Below, piece by piece: positions 1 through 10,059 of a stretch of DNA of 64,000 nt (position 1 is the first letter of the stretch; each line of letters starts with the position of its first letter). The notes below the pieces were generated by a model. It searched no databases. It was not told where the DNA came from and was given only the letters and a program-made list of their open reading frames with translations. The DNA is taken from positions 310,001 through 374,000 of the forward strand of contig JAJFFT010000005.1 of NCBI GenBank assembly GCA_021776525.1. The letters run 5' to 3'. Both the position numbers and the translations under genes were made by a program. The stretch comes from Robiginitomaculum sp. GTDB lineage: Bacteria; Pseudomonadota; Alphaproteobacteria; Caulobacterales; Maricaulaceae.

Positions 1-664
1 CTTCTGGTGCAAAGGGGGCCATATCCTCTAATGACAGGCCAGCACGTTCGACCGCGGCCCGGATCAAAGAAAAGCCATTGGAATGGAGACCGGATGAGCC
101 AAGCGCGATCAGTGTGTCGTCAGCGCGCATGGTGTCTTTTCTCGGGATCAACCCATCGCGTTCAGCTGCGCCAACAACAAAGCCGGCAAGGTCAAAATCA
201 TCGCCACTGTACATGCCGGGCATTTCGGCAGTTTCACCACCAATTAAGGCGCATCCTGCCTCTGCGCACCCTTTGGCAATGCCCGCAATAACATTGGCGG
301 CTTGATCTGGATTCAGATGGCCACAGGCAAAGTAATCCAGAAAAAACAAAGGCTCGGCACCCTGAGCCAGGATGTCATTGACGCACATGGCGACCAAATC
401 AATGCCCACGCGGTCTACTTGTCCGCTTTCGACCGCGATTTTCAGCTTAGTTCCCACCCCGTCTGTGCCAGAAACCAATATGGGATCATTGAAACCGGCG
501 GCCTTGAGATCAAAGACGCCGCCAAAACCGCCAAGGCCAGTATCAGCACCCGGGCGATGGGTTTGGGTGGTCAGCAGACGAAGTTTCGAGATCAGAGCAT
601 CACCGGCGCTGATATTGACGCCTGCCTGCGCATAACTTAGCCCGGATTTGGAATGATCTGACAT
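1..664 (-). CDS. purM: Phosphoribosylformylglycinamidine cyclo-ligase (AIR synthetase), 5' part only
   Basis: PurM closes the imidazole ring of 5-aminoimidazole ribonucleotide with ATP in de novo purine synthesis in the cytoplasm. The reverse strand reads from an ATG at 662-664 and stays open to the window edge (about 221 residues), so the C-terminal part lies outside. Family motifs are visible: [11 protein letters not shown] in the nucleotide-binding region, [18 protein letters not shown] and the glycine-rich [10 protein letters not shown] segment. The gene is divergent from the DUF2066 gene, with a 129-base gap that must hold both promoters. Identification is certain. Only the missing end is unknown. 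Confidence 0.96.
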   Translation of the reverse strand, partial: MSDHSKSGLSYAQAGVNISAGDALISKLRLLTTQTHRPGADTGLGGFGGVFDLKAAGFNDPILVSGTDGVGTKLKIAVESGQVDRVGIDLVAMCVNDILAQGAEPLFFLDYFACGHLNPDQAANVIAGIAKGCAEAGCALIGGETAEMPGMYSGDDFDLAGFVVGAAERDGLIPRKDTMRADDTLIALGSSGLHSNGFSLIRAAVERAGLSLEDMAPFAPE

Positions 665-793
665 GCCTGATTCCTATAGATTTTGGCTCTTAAAAGCCTA
701 TTGTGAGAATAGACGCAAGAGGCGGCTTCCTTTCAGATGTATGCCGCGTGTATATTGGTTGTCATTACGACGCAATTTAACGGTGGCACACCA

Positions 794-1906
794 ATGTTTC
801 GAGCCCTTACAGCCAGTTTGGCATTTCTGATCAGTTCTGTAATGGCCGGTTACGCCTTTGCAGGTAATCCGTTTGAAATTTCAGGCGTGCGCATGGATGC
901 CTATGGTAGCAATGTGACCGTAGCGAGAGAGCAGGCCATACGGGCTGGAACGCTGGATGCCACTTACCAATTGATGGACCGATTAACATTGCCATCGGAC
1001 CGTTTGGCGCTGGATCCACCTTTGGTGATTACCGAGGATGTCGCTGAGCAATTGGTCGCCGGAATTCAAATCGCCAGGGAACGCCGCAGCAGCTCGCGAT
1101 ATCTGGGCGAATTAAGCGTAAGCTTTGATGCCCAAGCCGTGCGTAGCTTTTTAAGGCTGCATGGACTTCCTTTTGTCGAAAGTCAGGCCTTGCCTGTGCT
1201 GGTTGTTGTCCTGTGGCAGAATGATGATGGGAAGACCGTGATTGGCACCGAGAACCCTTTTGCACGGGTCATGAGCGACCCTGCGTTTCAAAACCACCTT
1301 GTACCGATGAAGCTTGCTACTCAGGGCATGGATGTAGAGGAAAGTGCGGGCTCTGAACGTGTGTGGAAGCTGGCGAATATGGACCCGGCTTTGCTTAACG
1401 AACTTGCGATGCAGACGAATGTGGACGAGATCATTGTTACTTCGGCGAAGAAAACCGGCCCCAACTCTGTGAGCATTCGTGCACGTCGTGCCAAGATCGG
1501 CGCAGACGGGGTCGAATCGCTGATCGCCATGGGGCGGTTTTCTGGTGTTGCACCATTTGATACACGTCCCCGCGAAGTGCTCAGTTATGCTTTACGTGAT
1601 GCGGCTAAAAAGATTGCTTTGGTCTTGGAAACCGAATGGAAACATACGGCGATCGTACGTGAAGATCTTCGCCAAAGTGTACGTTTAACAGCCCTCTACG
1701 ATAATTTATCGCAATGGCAACGCCTTCGTGATGCCTTGGGCGGTGTCGCCCTTGTCGAGGAGGCTCGTCTTGATGCGCTTAGCTATGATGGCGCGCTGTT
1801 GACGCTTCGTTATATCGGCAGCGAGGAACAGCTGGCCCGCCGCCTTGCGCAAAAAGGTGTTGAGTTGCGCAACGAGGATATTGGGCTGGTTGCCCGTATT
1901 CATTGA
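794..1906 (+). CDS. Exported DUF2066 family protein
   Basis: This is a 370-residue protein of unknown biochemical role. I start it at the ATG at 794 because the protein then opens with a clear signal peptide (MFRALTASLAFLISS, ending in YAFA before GNPFEI). The in-frame upstream ATG at 737 would bury that peptide behind 19 extra residues. The rest is soluble, and the family name DUF2066 is from memory of similar alphaproteobacterial proteins found next to hdaA. Its stop lies 10 bases before the proposed hdaA start, so the two are probably cotranscribed. It is likely periplasmic, and no catalytic motif is visible. Confidence 0.75.
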   Translation: MFRALTASLAFLISSVMAGYAFAGNPFEISGVRMDAYGSNVTVAREQAIRAGTLDATYQLMDRLTLPSDRLALDPPLVITEDVAEQLVAGIQIARERRSSSRYLGELSVSFDAQAVRSFLRLHGLPFVESQALPVLVVVLWQNDDGKTVIGTENPFARVMSDPAFQNHLVPMKLATQGMDVEESAGSERVWKLANMDPALLNELAMQTNVDEIIVTSAKKTGPNSVSIRARRAKIGADGVESLIAMGRFSGVAPFDTRPREVLSYALRDAAKKIALVLETEWKHTAIVREDLRQSVRLTALYDNLSQWQRLRDALGGVALVEEARLDALSYDGALLTLRYIGSEEQLARRLAQKGVELRNEDIGLVARIH

Positions 1907-1916
1907 AGGTGATGCT

Positions 1917-2603
1917 GTGCAAACTCGTCAACTCTGGCTTGATCTAGCACCCAAAGGTGGTGCCTACCGCCGTGAAACCTTTGTTGAAGGACACAGTAAT
2001 GCGCTGGCGCGCACCGCATTGGTGCGAGGGGAAAAATGGCCGGGCGGTGTGTTGGCACTTGTCGGGCCGGCGGGCTGTGGTAAATCACATTTAGCGCAAT
2101 TATGGGCACAAGACGTTAGCGCCCAGCAGGCAAACTTGGTCAATGCGCCGCGTTCATATCAAGGTTATTTACTTATTGAAGATTTGCCAGAAGGCATGAA
2201 TGAACACGTGCTGTTTCGACTGATCAATGAAGCTGCAAAAGGGGGCTTGCAGCTTTTGCTGACCAGCACAGTACAGCCGCGGTTTTGGCCGGCTGAAATT
2301 CCGGACCTAAAATCCAGACTGGCTGCCATGCACACAATCGGGATTGATGAACCCGATGATGTGGTTCTGACGGGGATATTGAGGAAACTCTTTTCCGACC
2401 GCCAGATTGCTGTTGAGCAATCTGTTATAGATTACCTGCTATCACGTATGGAACGGTCCAGCGCGGCAGCATTAAAGACCGTTGAACGAATTCACGCCCA
2501 AGGGCACGATCAAGGCAAGAATATACGTTTGCCTTTGGTGCGCGCTGTGCTGCGCGATATTGAAAATGAAACCACGACGCCTGACCTTTTTGATGGCAAA
2601 TAA
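1917..2603 (+). CDS. hdaA: DnaA-related regulatory inactivator HdaA
   Basis: HdaA binds the beta sliding clamp and stimulates ATP hydrolysis on DnaA, preventing re-initiation of replication. I choose the GTG at 1917 (228 residues), preceded by GAAGG about seven bases upstream. An ATG at 1845 would overlap the previous gene by 62 bases and add an unrelated leader. With the GTG start the protein opens with QLWLDL (residues 5-10), matching the clamp-binding motif of Hda proteins. The Walker A motif GPAGCGKSH is at residues 50-58, and LLIEDLP stands in the Walker B position. The AAA+ fold is DnaA-like, but the DnaA DNA-binding domain IV is absent, as expected. It lies 23 bases upstream of ppk. 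Confidence 0.88.
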   Translation: MQTRQLWLDLAPKGGAYRRETFVEGHSNALARTALVRGEKWPGGVLALVGPAGCGKSHLAQLWAQDVSAQQANLVNAPRSYQGYLLIEDLPEGMNEHVLFRLINEAAKGGLQLLLTSTVQPRFWPAEIPDLKSRLAAMHTIGIDEPDDVVLTGILRKLFSDRQIAVEQSVIDYLLSRMERSSAAALKTVERIHAQGHDQGKNIRLPLVRAVLRDIENETTTPDLFDGK

Positions 2604-2626
2604 GAACCGCATAACGAGGCCCCACA

Positions 2627-4801
2627 ATGAAAGAAAACTGTAAAGCACCGGCCTTAGATGAGGCTTTGTCCACATCTCCCCAGCGGTTCTTAAACCGTGA
2701 ACTCAGCTGGTTGCAGTTTAATGCGCGTGTGCTTCAAGAGGCGGAAAACAAATGCCACCCTTTGCTTGAACGGCTGCGTTTTTTGTCTATTTCCGGCTCA
2801 AACCTAGATGAGTTTTTTATGGTTCGTGTTGCTGGCCTGCGCGCTCAGATCCGCGCCGGTGTGACTCGTAAAAGCCAGGATGGCTTAACGCCCGCAGAGC
2901 AGTTAGAGCGCATCAACCATGAAACGGCCCAATTGATGCAGGATCAACAACGGATCTGGCGCGAATTATTGCCCAAACTTGGTGAGGCCGGCGTGAAAGT
3001 CACCAATGCAGAAAAGTTGAACGCTGCAGAGCGCAAACAGTTGCATAAGAGCTTTATCTCAAACATCTTTCCTTTGCTGACACCTCTGGCGATTGATCCT
3101 GCGCATCCATTTCCGTTCATCCCTAACCTTGGGTTTGCGCTGGTGTTCAGATTGCGCAGCACCCGTGATGGCAAGCCAATGAATGCTCTGGTGCCTATTC
3201 CATCAGGCGTACCCCGGTTTTTGGTGTTGAACGACAACAAGAAGACCAAGGATGGGTTTGCCAACACAAGAAATGTTCCGTTAGAATCTGTTCTGGCCTT
3301 GTTTTTTGAAGATATTTTTCCGGGCTATATTGTAGAAGATACGGGCGCATTCCGTCTGATCCGCGACAGCGATATCGATGTTGAGGAAGAGGCAGAAGAC
3401 CTTGTCAGGCAATTTGAAAGCCTGATCCGAGAGCGTCGCCGCGGCGTCGTTGTCCGGGTTAAGTTTGATGTCAGCACGCCAGAAGTTTTAAGGCAGTTCA
3501 TTGTTGAGCAATTAGGGGCAGAGAAACGCGATGTTGCACCGATTGATGGGATGCTCGGCATCAGCCAGCTTGATCAGTTGATTGTACCAGAACGTGCAGA
3601 TTTGCAGTTTCCGCCTTATGAACCACGCTTTCCAGAACGCATCCGTGATCATGGCGGCGATTGTTTTGCGGCCATCCGTGAAAAAGACATTTTAATCCAC
3701 CACCCTTATGAATCTTTTGATGTCATGGTCCAGTTTTTGCGCCAGGCCGTGGCTGATCCAAATGTGGTGACCATCAAGCAGACGCTTTATCGAACCTCGA
3801 AAAGCTCGCCCATAGTGGCCGCATTGATTGCCGCTGCTGAGGCGGGCAAAAACGTTACAGCTTTGATTGAACTAAAGGCGCGGTTTGATGAAGAAACCAA
3901 TCTTAACCTTGCCCGCTCTTTGGAAAGGGCCGGGGTGCAGGTGGTCTACGGTTTTATTGAATGGAAAACCCATGCCAAATTAAGCTTGGTTGTGCGCCGT
4001 GAAGGTGATCAGCTTCATACCTATACGCATTTTGGCACGGGCAATTATCATCCGGTTACAGCGCGTGTGTACACGGACTTATCACTTTTTACCGCCGACC
4101 CGGCATTTGGACGTGATGCGGCGCGTGTATTCAATTATGTGACGGGCTATGCCCAGCCGGTGGCGCTGGAGCGTATTGCGCTATCACCACTGAATTGCAA
4201 ATCCACATTGCTGCGCCTGATCTCTGCCGAAGCAGAAAATGCCAAGGCAGGTAAGCCCAGCGGTATATGGGTTAAGTTGAACTCGTTGGTTGATGGGCAA
4301 ATCATTGATGCACTTTACGCTGCCAGTGGTGCAGGCGTGTCCATTGATCTGATCATTCGAGGTATTTGCTGTCTGCGTCCCGGCGTTCCCGGGCTTTCTG
4401 AAAATATCCGTGTAAAAAGTATTATCGGGCGTTTTTTAGAGCATTCGCGCATTGCCTGTTTTGCTAATGGCAAAGCCATGCCCTCAAATGCAGCACTGGT
4501 CTATATTTCTTCGGCCGACTGGATGCCGCGCAATCTGGACCGGCGCATTGAAATCCTGTGTCCGATACAAAACCCAACGGTTCACCGCCAAGTGCTGAAC
4601 CAGATTATGGTCACCAATCTTGAAGATCAGGCGCAAAGCTGGACCATGTGTTCGGATGGCAGTTTTAACCGTGTCGACACTTCAAAGATCAAAGAGCCAT
4701 TTAGTGTTCACACGTATTTTATGACCAATCCGTCACTGTCCGGACGCGGCAGCGCGCTGAAACACGATCATCAGGCAATCGCCACTCGGTACAGCCAATA
4801 A
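2627..4801 (+). CDS. ppk: Polyphosphate kinase 1
   Basis: Ppk1 reversibly transfers the gamma phosphate of ATP onto inorganic polyphosphate. The protein has 724 residues, normal for the family. It opens with the N-terminal domain ([20 protein letters not shown]), and [17 protein letters not shown] is conserved. The autophosphorylated histidine should be His468 in [20 protein letters not shown], and the PLD-like C-terminal domains follow, including [13 protein letters not shown]. The stop TAA at 4799-4801 is one base before the ATG of ppx, so polyphosphate synthesis and breakdown are encoded back to back and probably translated together. The start ATG follows AACGAGG. Confidence 0.97.
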   Translation: MKENCKAPALDEALSTSPQRFLNRELSWLQFNARVLQEAENKCHPLLERLRFLSISGSNLDEFFMVRVAGLRAQIRAGVTRKSQDGLTPAEQLERINHETAQLMQDQQRIWRELLPKLGEAGVKVTNAEKLNAAERKQLHKSFISNIFPLLTPLAIDPAHPFPFIPNLGFALVFRLRSTRDGKPMNALVPIPSGVPRFLVLNDNKKTKDGFANTRNVPLESVLALFFEDIFPGYIVEDTGAFRLIRDSDIDVEEEAEDLVRQFESLIRERRRGVVVRVKFDVSTPEVLRQFIVEQLGAEKRDVAPIDGMLGISQLDQLIVPERADLQFPPYEPRFPERIRDHGGDCFAAIREKDILIHHPYESFDVMVQFLRQAVADPNVVTIKQTLYRTSKSSPIVAALIAAAEAGKNVTALIELKARFDEETNLNLARSLERAGVQVVYGFIEWKTHAKLSLVVRREGDQLHTYTHFGTGNYHPVTARVYTDLSLFTADPAFGRDAARVFNYVTGYAQPVALERIALSPLNCKSTLLRLISAEAENAKAGKPSGIWVKLNSLVDGQIIDALYAASGAGVSIDLIIRGICCLRPGVPGLSENIRVKSIIGRFLEHSRIACFANGKAMPSNAALVYISSADWMPRNLDRRIEILCPIQNPTVHRQVLNQIMVTNLEDQAQSWTMCSDGSFNRVDTSKIKEPFSVHTYFMTNPSLSGRGSALKHDHQAIATRYSQ

Positions 4802-4802
4802 A

Positions 4803-6302
4803 ATGGTGAATAATAAGGATAAAAACAACGGCCTTATCGATAAAGCCGTGATTGATGTGGGGTCAAACTCTGTCCGTCTTGTGGTTTTTCGTACTCATGG
4901 CACGTTTTTCCAACCAATTTTCAACGAAAAAGTTCTGGCTGGCCTTGGGGGCGGTGTTGCACAAACTGGGAAATTAGACCCCGAAGGTGTTGTATCTGCT
5001 TTGGCGGCACTCAAGCGTTATAAGCGTATTATTAAGGCCCGTGATGTCGAGCATGTGCTGGCTGTGGCAACCGCGGCGGTGCGGGTTGCCGATGATGGTC
5101 CATCCTTCATTGATGACATTAAAAAACAGACCGGTTTGCGTGTCTCGGTAATAACGGGGACAGAAGAAGCCAGACTGTCTGCGCTGGGGGTAATTGCAGG
5201 CGCGCCGGACGCACAGGGCGTCATTGGGGATTTGGGCGGGTCGTCACTGGAACTCGTCCCTGTGGGTAAAGGGCGCGTTAAAAAGGGTATATCGCTGCCG
5301 CTTGGTCCATTGGCCATGCGGGCCGGGACCGACATGGACCGGGCCGAAATGGCGGCCCGGATCGATGCCACGCTTGATCAGGCATCGTCGCAAATTTCGG
5401 CCAATGCGCGGGGTAATTTTTACGCCGTCGGTGGTGCCTGGCGTTCTTTGGCTTTGGTCAATATGGCCTTGCGTGGCCATCCTTTGAGGGTTTTGCACAA
5501 TTATACTATCAGTCGTGATGAAGCTTTTGAGCTGGCCCATTTAGTCGGTGCGCAAAGTTCAACATCATTGGGGCGTACGCCCGGGCTGTCATCGCGACGG
5601 GCGCCATTATTACCATATGCGGCTTTGTTGCTTGAGCGCATTTTGCAGAGGCAGTTTTTTGAGAACGTAACAATATCCGGCTATGGACTGCGCGAGGGGA
5701 TGCTTTACGAGCAGCTGGGATCAAAAGCTCGCGCGGTTCATCCGGTATTAGCCGGCGTAAAGGCCTTGGCCCAACAAAACTGGTCATCACCACGGTTTGG
5801 CAGCGCCGTTCAGCGTTGGCTGGACCCGGTGAAAGGCGTGTTGCGATCCCCGTTCGGTAATAAACGTACCGAGCTGATGGTAGCGGCGGCCTGTCGGTTG
5901 GCGGATATCGGAGCGCGTCTGCACCCGGATCACCGTGCAAAAATTGCTTTTGATATTGTTCTTTTTGCCCCGTTTGCTGGCTTGAGTCATGAAGAGCGTG
6001 TAGCCTTGGCGCTTTGCATATATTATCGTTATGACGGGGATACAGAGCCGCCGCGGGCCGGTTTGATTGGCCAATTACTTGGCAAAAAGCAAAAAGACTG
6101 GGCCTTTGGATTGGGGATGAGTTTACGCTGCGCTGCTGCTGTTTCCGGGCGTACGGCCAAATTACTCAAGCGTACACATATACAAATTGATGGTGATTAT
6201 CTTGACCTTATTGCCCGCGATGATGCTCAGGAGCTTTTAACCTCCAGAGCGCGAAAAAGGCTTGGAGCTATGGCCACAGCCTTAGGTCTTACTGTAAGAT
6301 AG
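4803..6302 (+). CDS. ppx: Exopolyphosphatase (Ppx/GppA family)
   Basis: The Ppx/GppA family hydrolyses terminal phosphates from polyphosphate or the 5' phosphate of pppGpp. This is a 499-residue actin-fold protein with the phosphate-1 loop DVGSNSVRLVVF near the N-terminus, the catalytic-region motif VATAAVRVADDG, GTEEARLSALGV, and the second phosphate loop IGDLGGSSLELV. The C-terminal half resembles the HD-like helical domain of long Ppx proteins. One base separates it from ppk, which favours exopolyphosphatase over dedicated pppGpp phosphatase activity, but both are possible. The bifunctional ppGpp enzyme encoded at 12.3 kb gives such an activity a substrate in this cell. Confidence 0.93.
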   Translation: MVNNKDKNNGLIDKAVIDVGSNSVRLVVFRTHGTFFQPIFNEKVLAGLGGGVAQTGKLDPEGVVSALAALKRYKRIIKARDVEHVLAVATAAVRVADDGPSFIDDIKKQTGLRVSVITGTEEARLSALGVIAGAPDAQGVIGDLGGSSLELVPVGKGRVKKGISLPLGPLAMRAGTDMDRAEMAARIDATLDQASSQISANARGNFYAVGGAWRSLALVNMALRGHPLRVLHNYTISRDEAFELAHLVGAQSSTSLGRTPGLSSRRAPLLPYAALLLERILQRQFFENVTISGYGLREGMLYEQLGSKARAVHPVLAGVKALAQQNWSSPRFGSAVQRWLDPVKGVLRSPFGNKRTELMVAAACRLADIGARLHPDHRAKIAFDIVLFAPFAGLSHEERVALALCIYYRYDGDTEPPRAGLIGQLLGKKQKDWAFGLGMSLRCAAAVSGRTAKLLKRTHIQIDGDYLDLIARDDAQELLTSRARKRLGAMATALGLTVR

Positions 6303-6341
6303 AAACCAATCTCATCAATAAAAATTGAGAAGGGAAACGCC

Positions 6342-7625
6342 ATGAAGAAAATACTGATTATGATGTGCCTATCATTAGGGGGGGCTGGCTTGATCAGCGT
6401 ATCTGCATTGGCACAAACCGTACTTCGGGCTGATGGATACTTGGATGTTGTTGCAGGTAAAATTATCAAGCCTGGGGTTGTCTATGTTGAACATGGTAAA
6501 ATTATTGCCGTTAACCCCAAGTCCATTCCCGATAATGCCAAAACGGTCGACCTGACGGGTCAAATTCTCACGCCTGGTTTGACTGATGTTCATACGCATC
6601 TTGACGGTGACATAAGCGGTGACTGGACCAATCGCCCCGTGCGCGAAACCGGCGTAGACTTGGCTTTTCGCGGCGCGAAAAACGCACGTAAGACGCTGAT
6701 GGCTGGCTTTACCACTGTACGCATACTGGGCAGTTCAAACTTTGTTGGTGTGGCTCTCAACAAGGCCATAGAGAAGGGATACGTCATTGGCCCGCGCATT
6801 ATCCCTGCGGGTTATTCTCTGGGCATCACTGGTGGCCATTGCGATACCACGGGATTTATTCCAGGATTGTTGGAGCGTGATTATCGTACCGGTGTGGCCG
6901 ACGGCGTAGAAGAAGTCGTCAAGGCCGTGCGTTATCAGATCAAGCATGGTGCGAAAGTCATCAAATTTTGCGCAACCGCAGGCATCCTGTCATTTGAAGG
7001 ACCCGCCGGGGCACAACAATATTCACAAAATGAAATGAACGCCATTGTGACCGAGGCGCACAGGCATGGCATTAAGGTCGCCGCGCACGCTCATGGTGCT
7101 GATGGGATCAAAGCGGCCGTACAAGCCGGTGTGGATTCGGTAGAACACGCATCATTGGCCGATGATGAAGCGCGTAAAATGGCCAAGGAGGAGGGCACTT
7201 TCTTTGTGATGAACATCTACCCGCCGGGTCAGGTGATCATTGAGGACCTGCCTCTACCCTTACAAGCCAAGGCCCGTTATGTATTCCCCCGCCGGGAGCA
7301 AAACTTTACTCGTGCCGTCAAGGCCGGAGTCAAACTGGCCTATGGTACCGATGCAGGCGTCTACCCTCACGGTAATAATGCTAACCAATTCGCCATTAAG
7401 GTCCAATTGGGACAAAGCCCTGCTGATGCGCTTCGCTCTGCTACGGTATGGGCAACAGAATTGTTGGGCGTTGAAGATCGTGGGCAGATTAAGCCCGATA
7501 TGTTTGCCGACATAATCGCCGTACCTGGTAATCCACTCAATGATATTGCTTTGTTGGAGAACGTTAGCTTCGTTATGAAAGATGGGGAGGTCTACAAACT
7601 ACCCGGCGCTGGGTCAGTGGAATAG
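6342..7625 (+). CDS. Exported metal-dependent amidohydrolase (imidazolonepropionase/prolidase-like)
   Basis: This 427-residue member of the amidohydrolase superfamily has an N-terminal signal peptide (MKKILIMMCLSLGGAG, then SALAQ). The metal site is complete for a subtype I enzyme: the HxH in DVHTHLDG, a lysine in GAKVIKFCATAG that would be carboxylated, histidines in AAHAHGADG and VEHASL, and the aspartate in YGTDAG. Enzymes of this group often cleave Xaa-Pro or Xaa-Arg dipeptides or related amides in the periplasm. The actual substrate cannot be read from sequence. It follows ppx by 39 bases with AGAAGGGAA as ribosome site, and converges on rnd with only five bases between stops. Confidence 0.85.
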   Translation: MKKILIMMCLSLGGAGLISVSALAQTVLRADGYLDVVAGKIIKPGVVYVEHGKIIAVNPKSIPDNAKTVDLTGQILTPGLTDVHTHLDGDISGDWTNRPVRETGVDLAFRGAKNARKTLMAGFTTVRILGSSNFVGVALNKAIEKGYVIGPRIIPAGYSLGITGGHCDTTGFIPGLLERDYRTGVADGVEEVVKAVRYQIKHGAKVIKFCATAGILSFEGPAGAQQYSQNEMNAIVTEAHRHGIKVAAHAHGADGIKAAVQAGVDSVEHASLADDEARKMAKEEGTFFVMNIYPPGQVIIEDLPLPLQAKARYVFPRREQNFTRAVKAGVKLAYGTDAGVYPHGNNANQFAIKVQLGQSPADALRSATVWATELLGVEDRGQIKPDMFADIIAVPGNPLNDIALLENVSFVMKDGEVYKLPGAGSVE

Positions 7626-7630
7626 TCTGC

Positions 7631-8779
7631 TCAACGCTCTTCAATGACGGCGCGCTTGCCTTTGAGTGTAAGATTGATCTCACCGGCTTTCAAACGAAGT
7701 GCATCATGACCAAAGGCCTCTAAACGCCAACCTTTTAACGCCCCAATATCCGCATCGTCATAGGCGGCTAGCCGCTCCAGGTCTGCGGCATTGGCAATCA
7801 GACGCGGCGCGACGCCAAGGTCTTCGGCCTTGATGCGTAGCAACACTTTGAGCATTTCAACAACGGGCCCTAGGCCAGAAGGGAGTGCCTCAGGGCGCTG
7901 AATTTTTGGGGCATGCCCTGATGGATCGCCGAGGGCTTCATTGACAGTTTCTATAAGGCCTTGCGCCATAGAAGACCGTTCAAACCCACGCGGTATGGCG
8001 CGCATGCGCCCCAAAGCCTCTGCCGTCCGCGGGGCTTGTTGTGCGACTTCATAGATGGCGTCATCTTTCAAAATGCGCCCACGAGGTTTGTCTTTGCTTT
8101 GGGCCTCGCGTTCACGCCACCGCGATACCAGCTTCATTATGGCCAGCCACTGGGGCGTGTATTTGCGAATTTTCATGCGCCGCCAGGCATCGTCTGGGTT
8201 GAATTGGTAAATGCCGGGATTGGTTAAAACGGCCATTTCCTCGTCAACCCAACTAAGACGTTTGCGCTCGGTCAGTTTGCCAATCAGCAAAGGGTAAAGG
8301 TCGCGCAAATGGGTCACATCGCCAATGGCATAGGTCAGTTGTTTGTCGGTCAACGGACGTCGTGACCAGTCGGTAAAACGTGATCCTTTATCAACATTGA
8401 TTTTCAACATTTTATGGACCAGCGAGTCATAGCCTATGGAATCACCAAGACCTGCAGCCATGGCGGCAATCTGGCTATCAAATAAAGGCAAGGGAACCTG
8501 ACCCATAAGACGGTAGAAAATTTCCAAGTCCTGACGGGCCGCATGAAAGACTTTAATGATTTCCGGGTCTGCCATGACCTCCAGGAATGGACGCAGGTCC
8601 AGCCCATCGGCGAGGGGGTCGATTATTGCCTCAACGTCGCCACCGGCAACCTGGATAAGGCACAGCTTGGACCAATAGGTGCTCTCGCGTAAAAACTCGG
8701 TATCAACGGCAAAGAATTTTGATTTGCGCAAGCCCGTACATACTGTTTCGAGCGTTTCGTTGTCGGTTACAATCACCAT
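7631..8779 (-). CDS. rnd: Ribonuclease D
   Basis: RNase D is a 3'-5' exoribonuclease that trims tRNA and other stable RNA precursors. The 382-residue protein has the DEDDy catalytic set: AVDTEFLRE (Exo I), HAARQDLEIFYRLMG (Exo II) and YAIGDVTHLRDLYPLL (Exo III, Tyr and Asp). An HRDC-like helical region follows, including VAQQAPRTAEALGRMRAIPRG. The start ATG overlaps the end of the upstream MFS gene by seven bases, so it is the last gene of the NYN-UDG-MFS-rnd operon. Length and motifs are normal. Confidence 0.95.
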   Translation of the reverse strand: MVIVTDNETLETVCTGLRKSKFFAVDTEFLRESTYWSKLCLIQVAGGDVEAIIDPLADGLDLRPFLEVMADPEIIKVFHAARQDLEIFYRLMGQVPLPLFDSQIAAMAAGLGDSIGYDSLVHKMLKINVDKGSRFTDWSRRPLTDKQLTYAIGDVTHLRDLYPLLIGKLTERKRLSWVDEEMAVLTNPGIYQFNPDDAWRRMKIRKYTPQWLAIMKLVSRWREREAQSKDKPRGRILKDDAIYEVAQQAPRTAEALGRMRAIPRGFERSSMAQGLIETVNEALGDPSGHAPKIQRPEALPSGLGPVVEMLKVLLRIKAEDLGVAPRLIANAADLERLAAYDDADIGALKGWRLEAFGHDALRLKAGEINLTLKGKRAVIEER

Positions 8780-10059
8780 GTGTTTTTCATCCGTCGATAA
8801 ATCATAAATGTTGCGAAAGTCAGGCTGATGATTGCAATGCCCATATAGGCGCTGGATAGCGGCATATGAGCCCGTGCGACACCAATCAGTGCCAGTTGGC
8901 CAATGGATGCGCCTGCGGCATTCATCACCGCACCACCGGCCAGTATGCGGGCCCGAGAACTTTCCGGGGCGCGATGTTGCGACATGGCTTGCAGCGGAAC
9001 CACAAACACACCGGAAAATGCCGACATAGCAAAAAAGTCAAATAACAGGCGCCAGTTTCGTTTGTCTGCAAAGAATTCTTCAACGCCACCTAAGGGGGCC
9101 TCTACACGTCCTGCACTGGAAAACATGACATCTGCAGCAAAAAGTGACAGCAAAACTGCGCCGGTGATGGAAAGCCATAATATGTCTTTGCCCTTGGTCG
9201 CGATGGCACAACCCAATGAGCCAAAGGCAGCGCCCAATGTGAAGATCACCATAAAGACCGAGACGACACTTTCGTCCATATACAGCATGTCGTGTACCAA
9301 TAACGGTAAAACTGTGATCGAGGCGGCACTGGCGGCCCAGAACCAGGCAACGCCTAATAACGGGCGAAAGGCTTTTGGCTCCAAAAACAGATTGGCCATG
9401 GTATGCCAGGTCCCTGACAGAATATTCCAGTTCAGCTTTAGATTTGGCGCTGCAGCAGGCTTTGAGGGCATCATGCGCATGAAGAGCCAGCCGAGCACAG
9501 CCAAAGCGACCAGCATTACGCCAATGATCTCTGGTCCTATTGGACGCCGGATCAGCAGAATTCCTACCAAAGACCCGGACAGGATGGACAGGAATAACGT
9601 GCCACTGATCATGGCATTCCCCGAGATCAATTCCTTACGGCTGAGATATTGGGGCAGGGACGCCTGTTTAGCCGGCGCAAAAATTGCGGATTGTGCGCCC
9701 ATGAAAAACAGGGTGATGAACAGAATTGGCCCAGAATTTAAAACAAACCCAATCGCTGCACTGAGCATCAGGATAATTTCACCTAATTTGGTATAGCGCA
9801 GGACCAGATCGCGTGGGTAACGGTCGGCAATTTGCCCGGCGATAGAGGAAAATAAAAAAAACGGCAGAGAAAATACGGTTGCCGCAACCGGGACCAGGAC
9901 TTCTGTGGATATACCCTGAAGCCTCAGCCCCCCAAAAGTAATCAATATAATCAGTGAATATTTGAAAACATTGTCGTTAAAACCTCCCAACGTCTGGGAA
10001 ATCAGCAATGGGCCAAAACGGCGCTGCTGGATCAGCTGAAGTGCGGATGAGTCGCTCAT
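8773..10059 (-). CDS. MFS transporter resembling LplT / the transporter part of Aas fusions
   Basis: This 428-residue polytopic inner-membrane protein has a major facilitator fold. The opening (FGPLLISQTLGGFNDNVFKY) and the GQIADRYPRDLVLRYTK segment, the cytoplasmic loop 2-3 signature, resemble lysophospholipid transporters of the LplT type and the N-terminal third of the long Aas proteins common in alphaproteobacteria. No acyltransferase or AMP-binding domain follows. A matching Aas-type acyl-ACP synthetase is encoded separately at 47688-49238. The gene overlaps the uracil-DNA glycosylase gene by four bases upstream and rnd by seven downstream. The lysophospholipid substrate is an inference from similarity. 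Confidence 0.8.
   Translation of the reverse strand: MSDSSALQLIQQRRFGPLLISQTLGGFNDNVFKYSLIILITFGGLRLQGISTEVLVPVAATVFSLPFFLFSSIAGQIADRYPRDLVLRYTKLGEIILMLSAAIGFVLNSGPILFITLFFMGAQSAIFAPAKQASLPQYLSRKELISGNAMISGTLFLSILSGSLVGILLIRRPIGPEIIGVMLVALAVLGWLFMRMMPSKPAAAPNLKLNWNILSGTWHTMANLFLEPKAFRPLLGVAWFWAASAASITVLPLLVHDMLYMDESVVSVFMVIFTLGAAFGSLGCAIATKGKDILWLSITGAVLLSLFAADVMFSSAGRVEAPLGGVEEFFADKRNWRLLFDFFAMSAFSGVFVVPLQAMSQHRAPESSRARILAGGAVMNAAGASIGQLALIGVARAHMPLSSAYMGIAIISLTFATFMIYRRMKNTW

Noticed and set aside
8903..9796. Long open frame antisense to the LplT-like MFS gene
   Set aside because: The opposite strand encodes a clear membrane transporter, and the antisense product has no recognisable domain.
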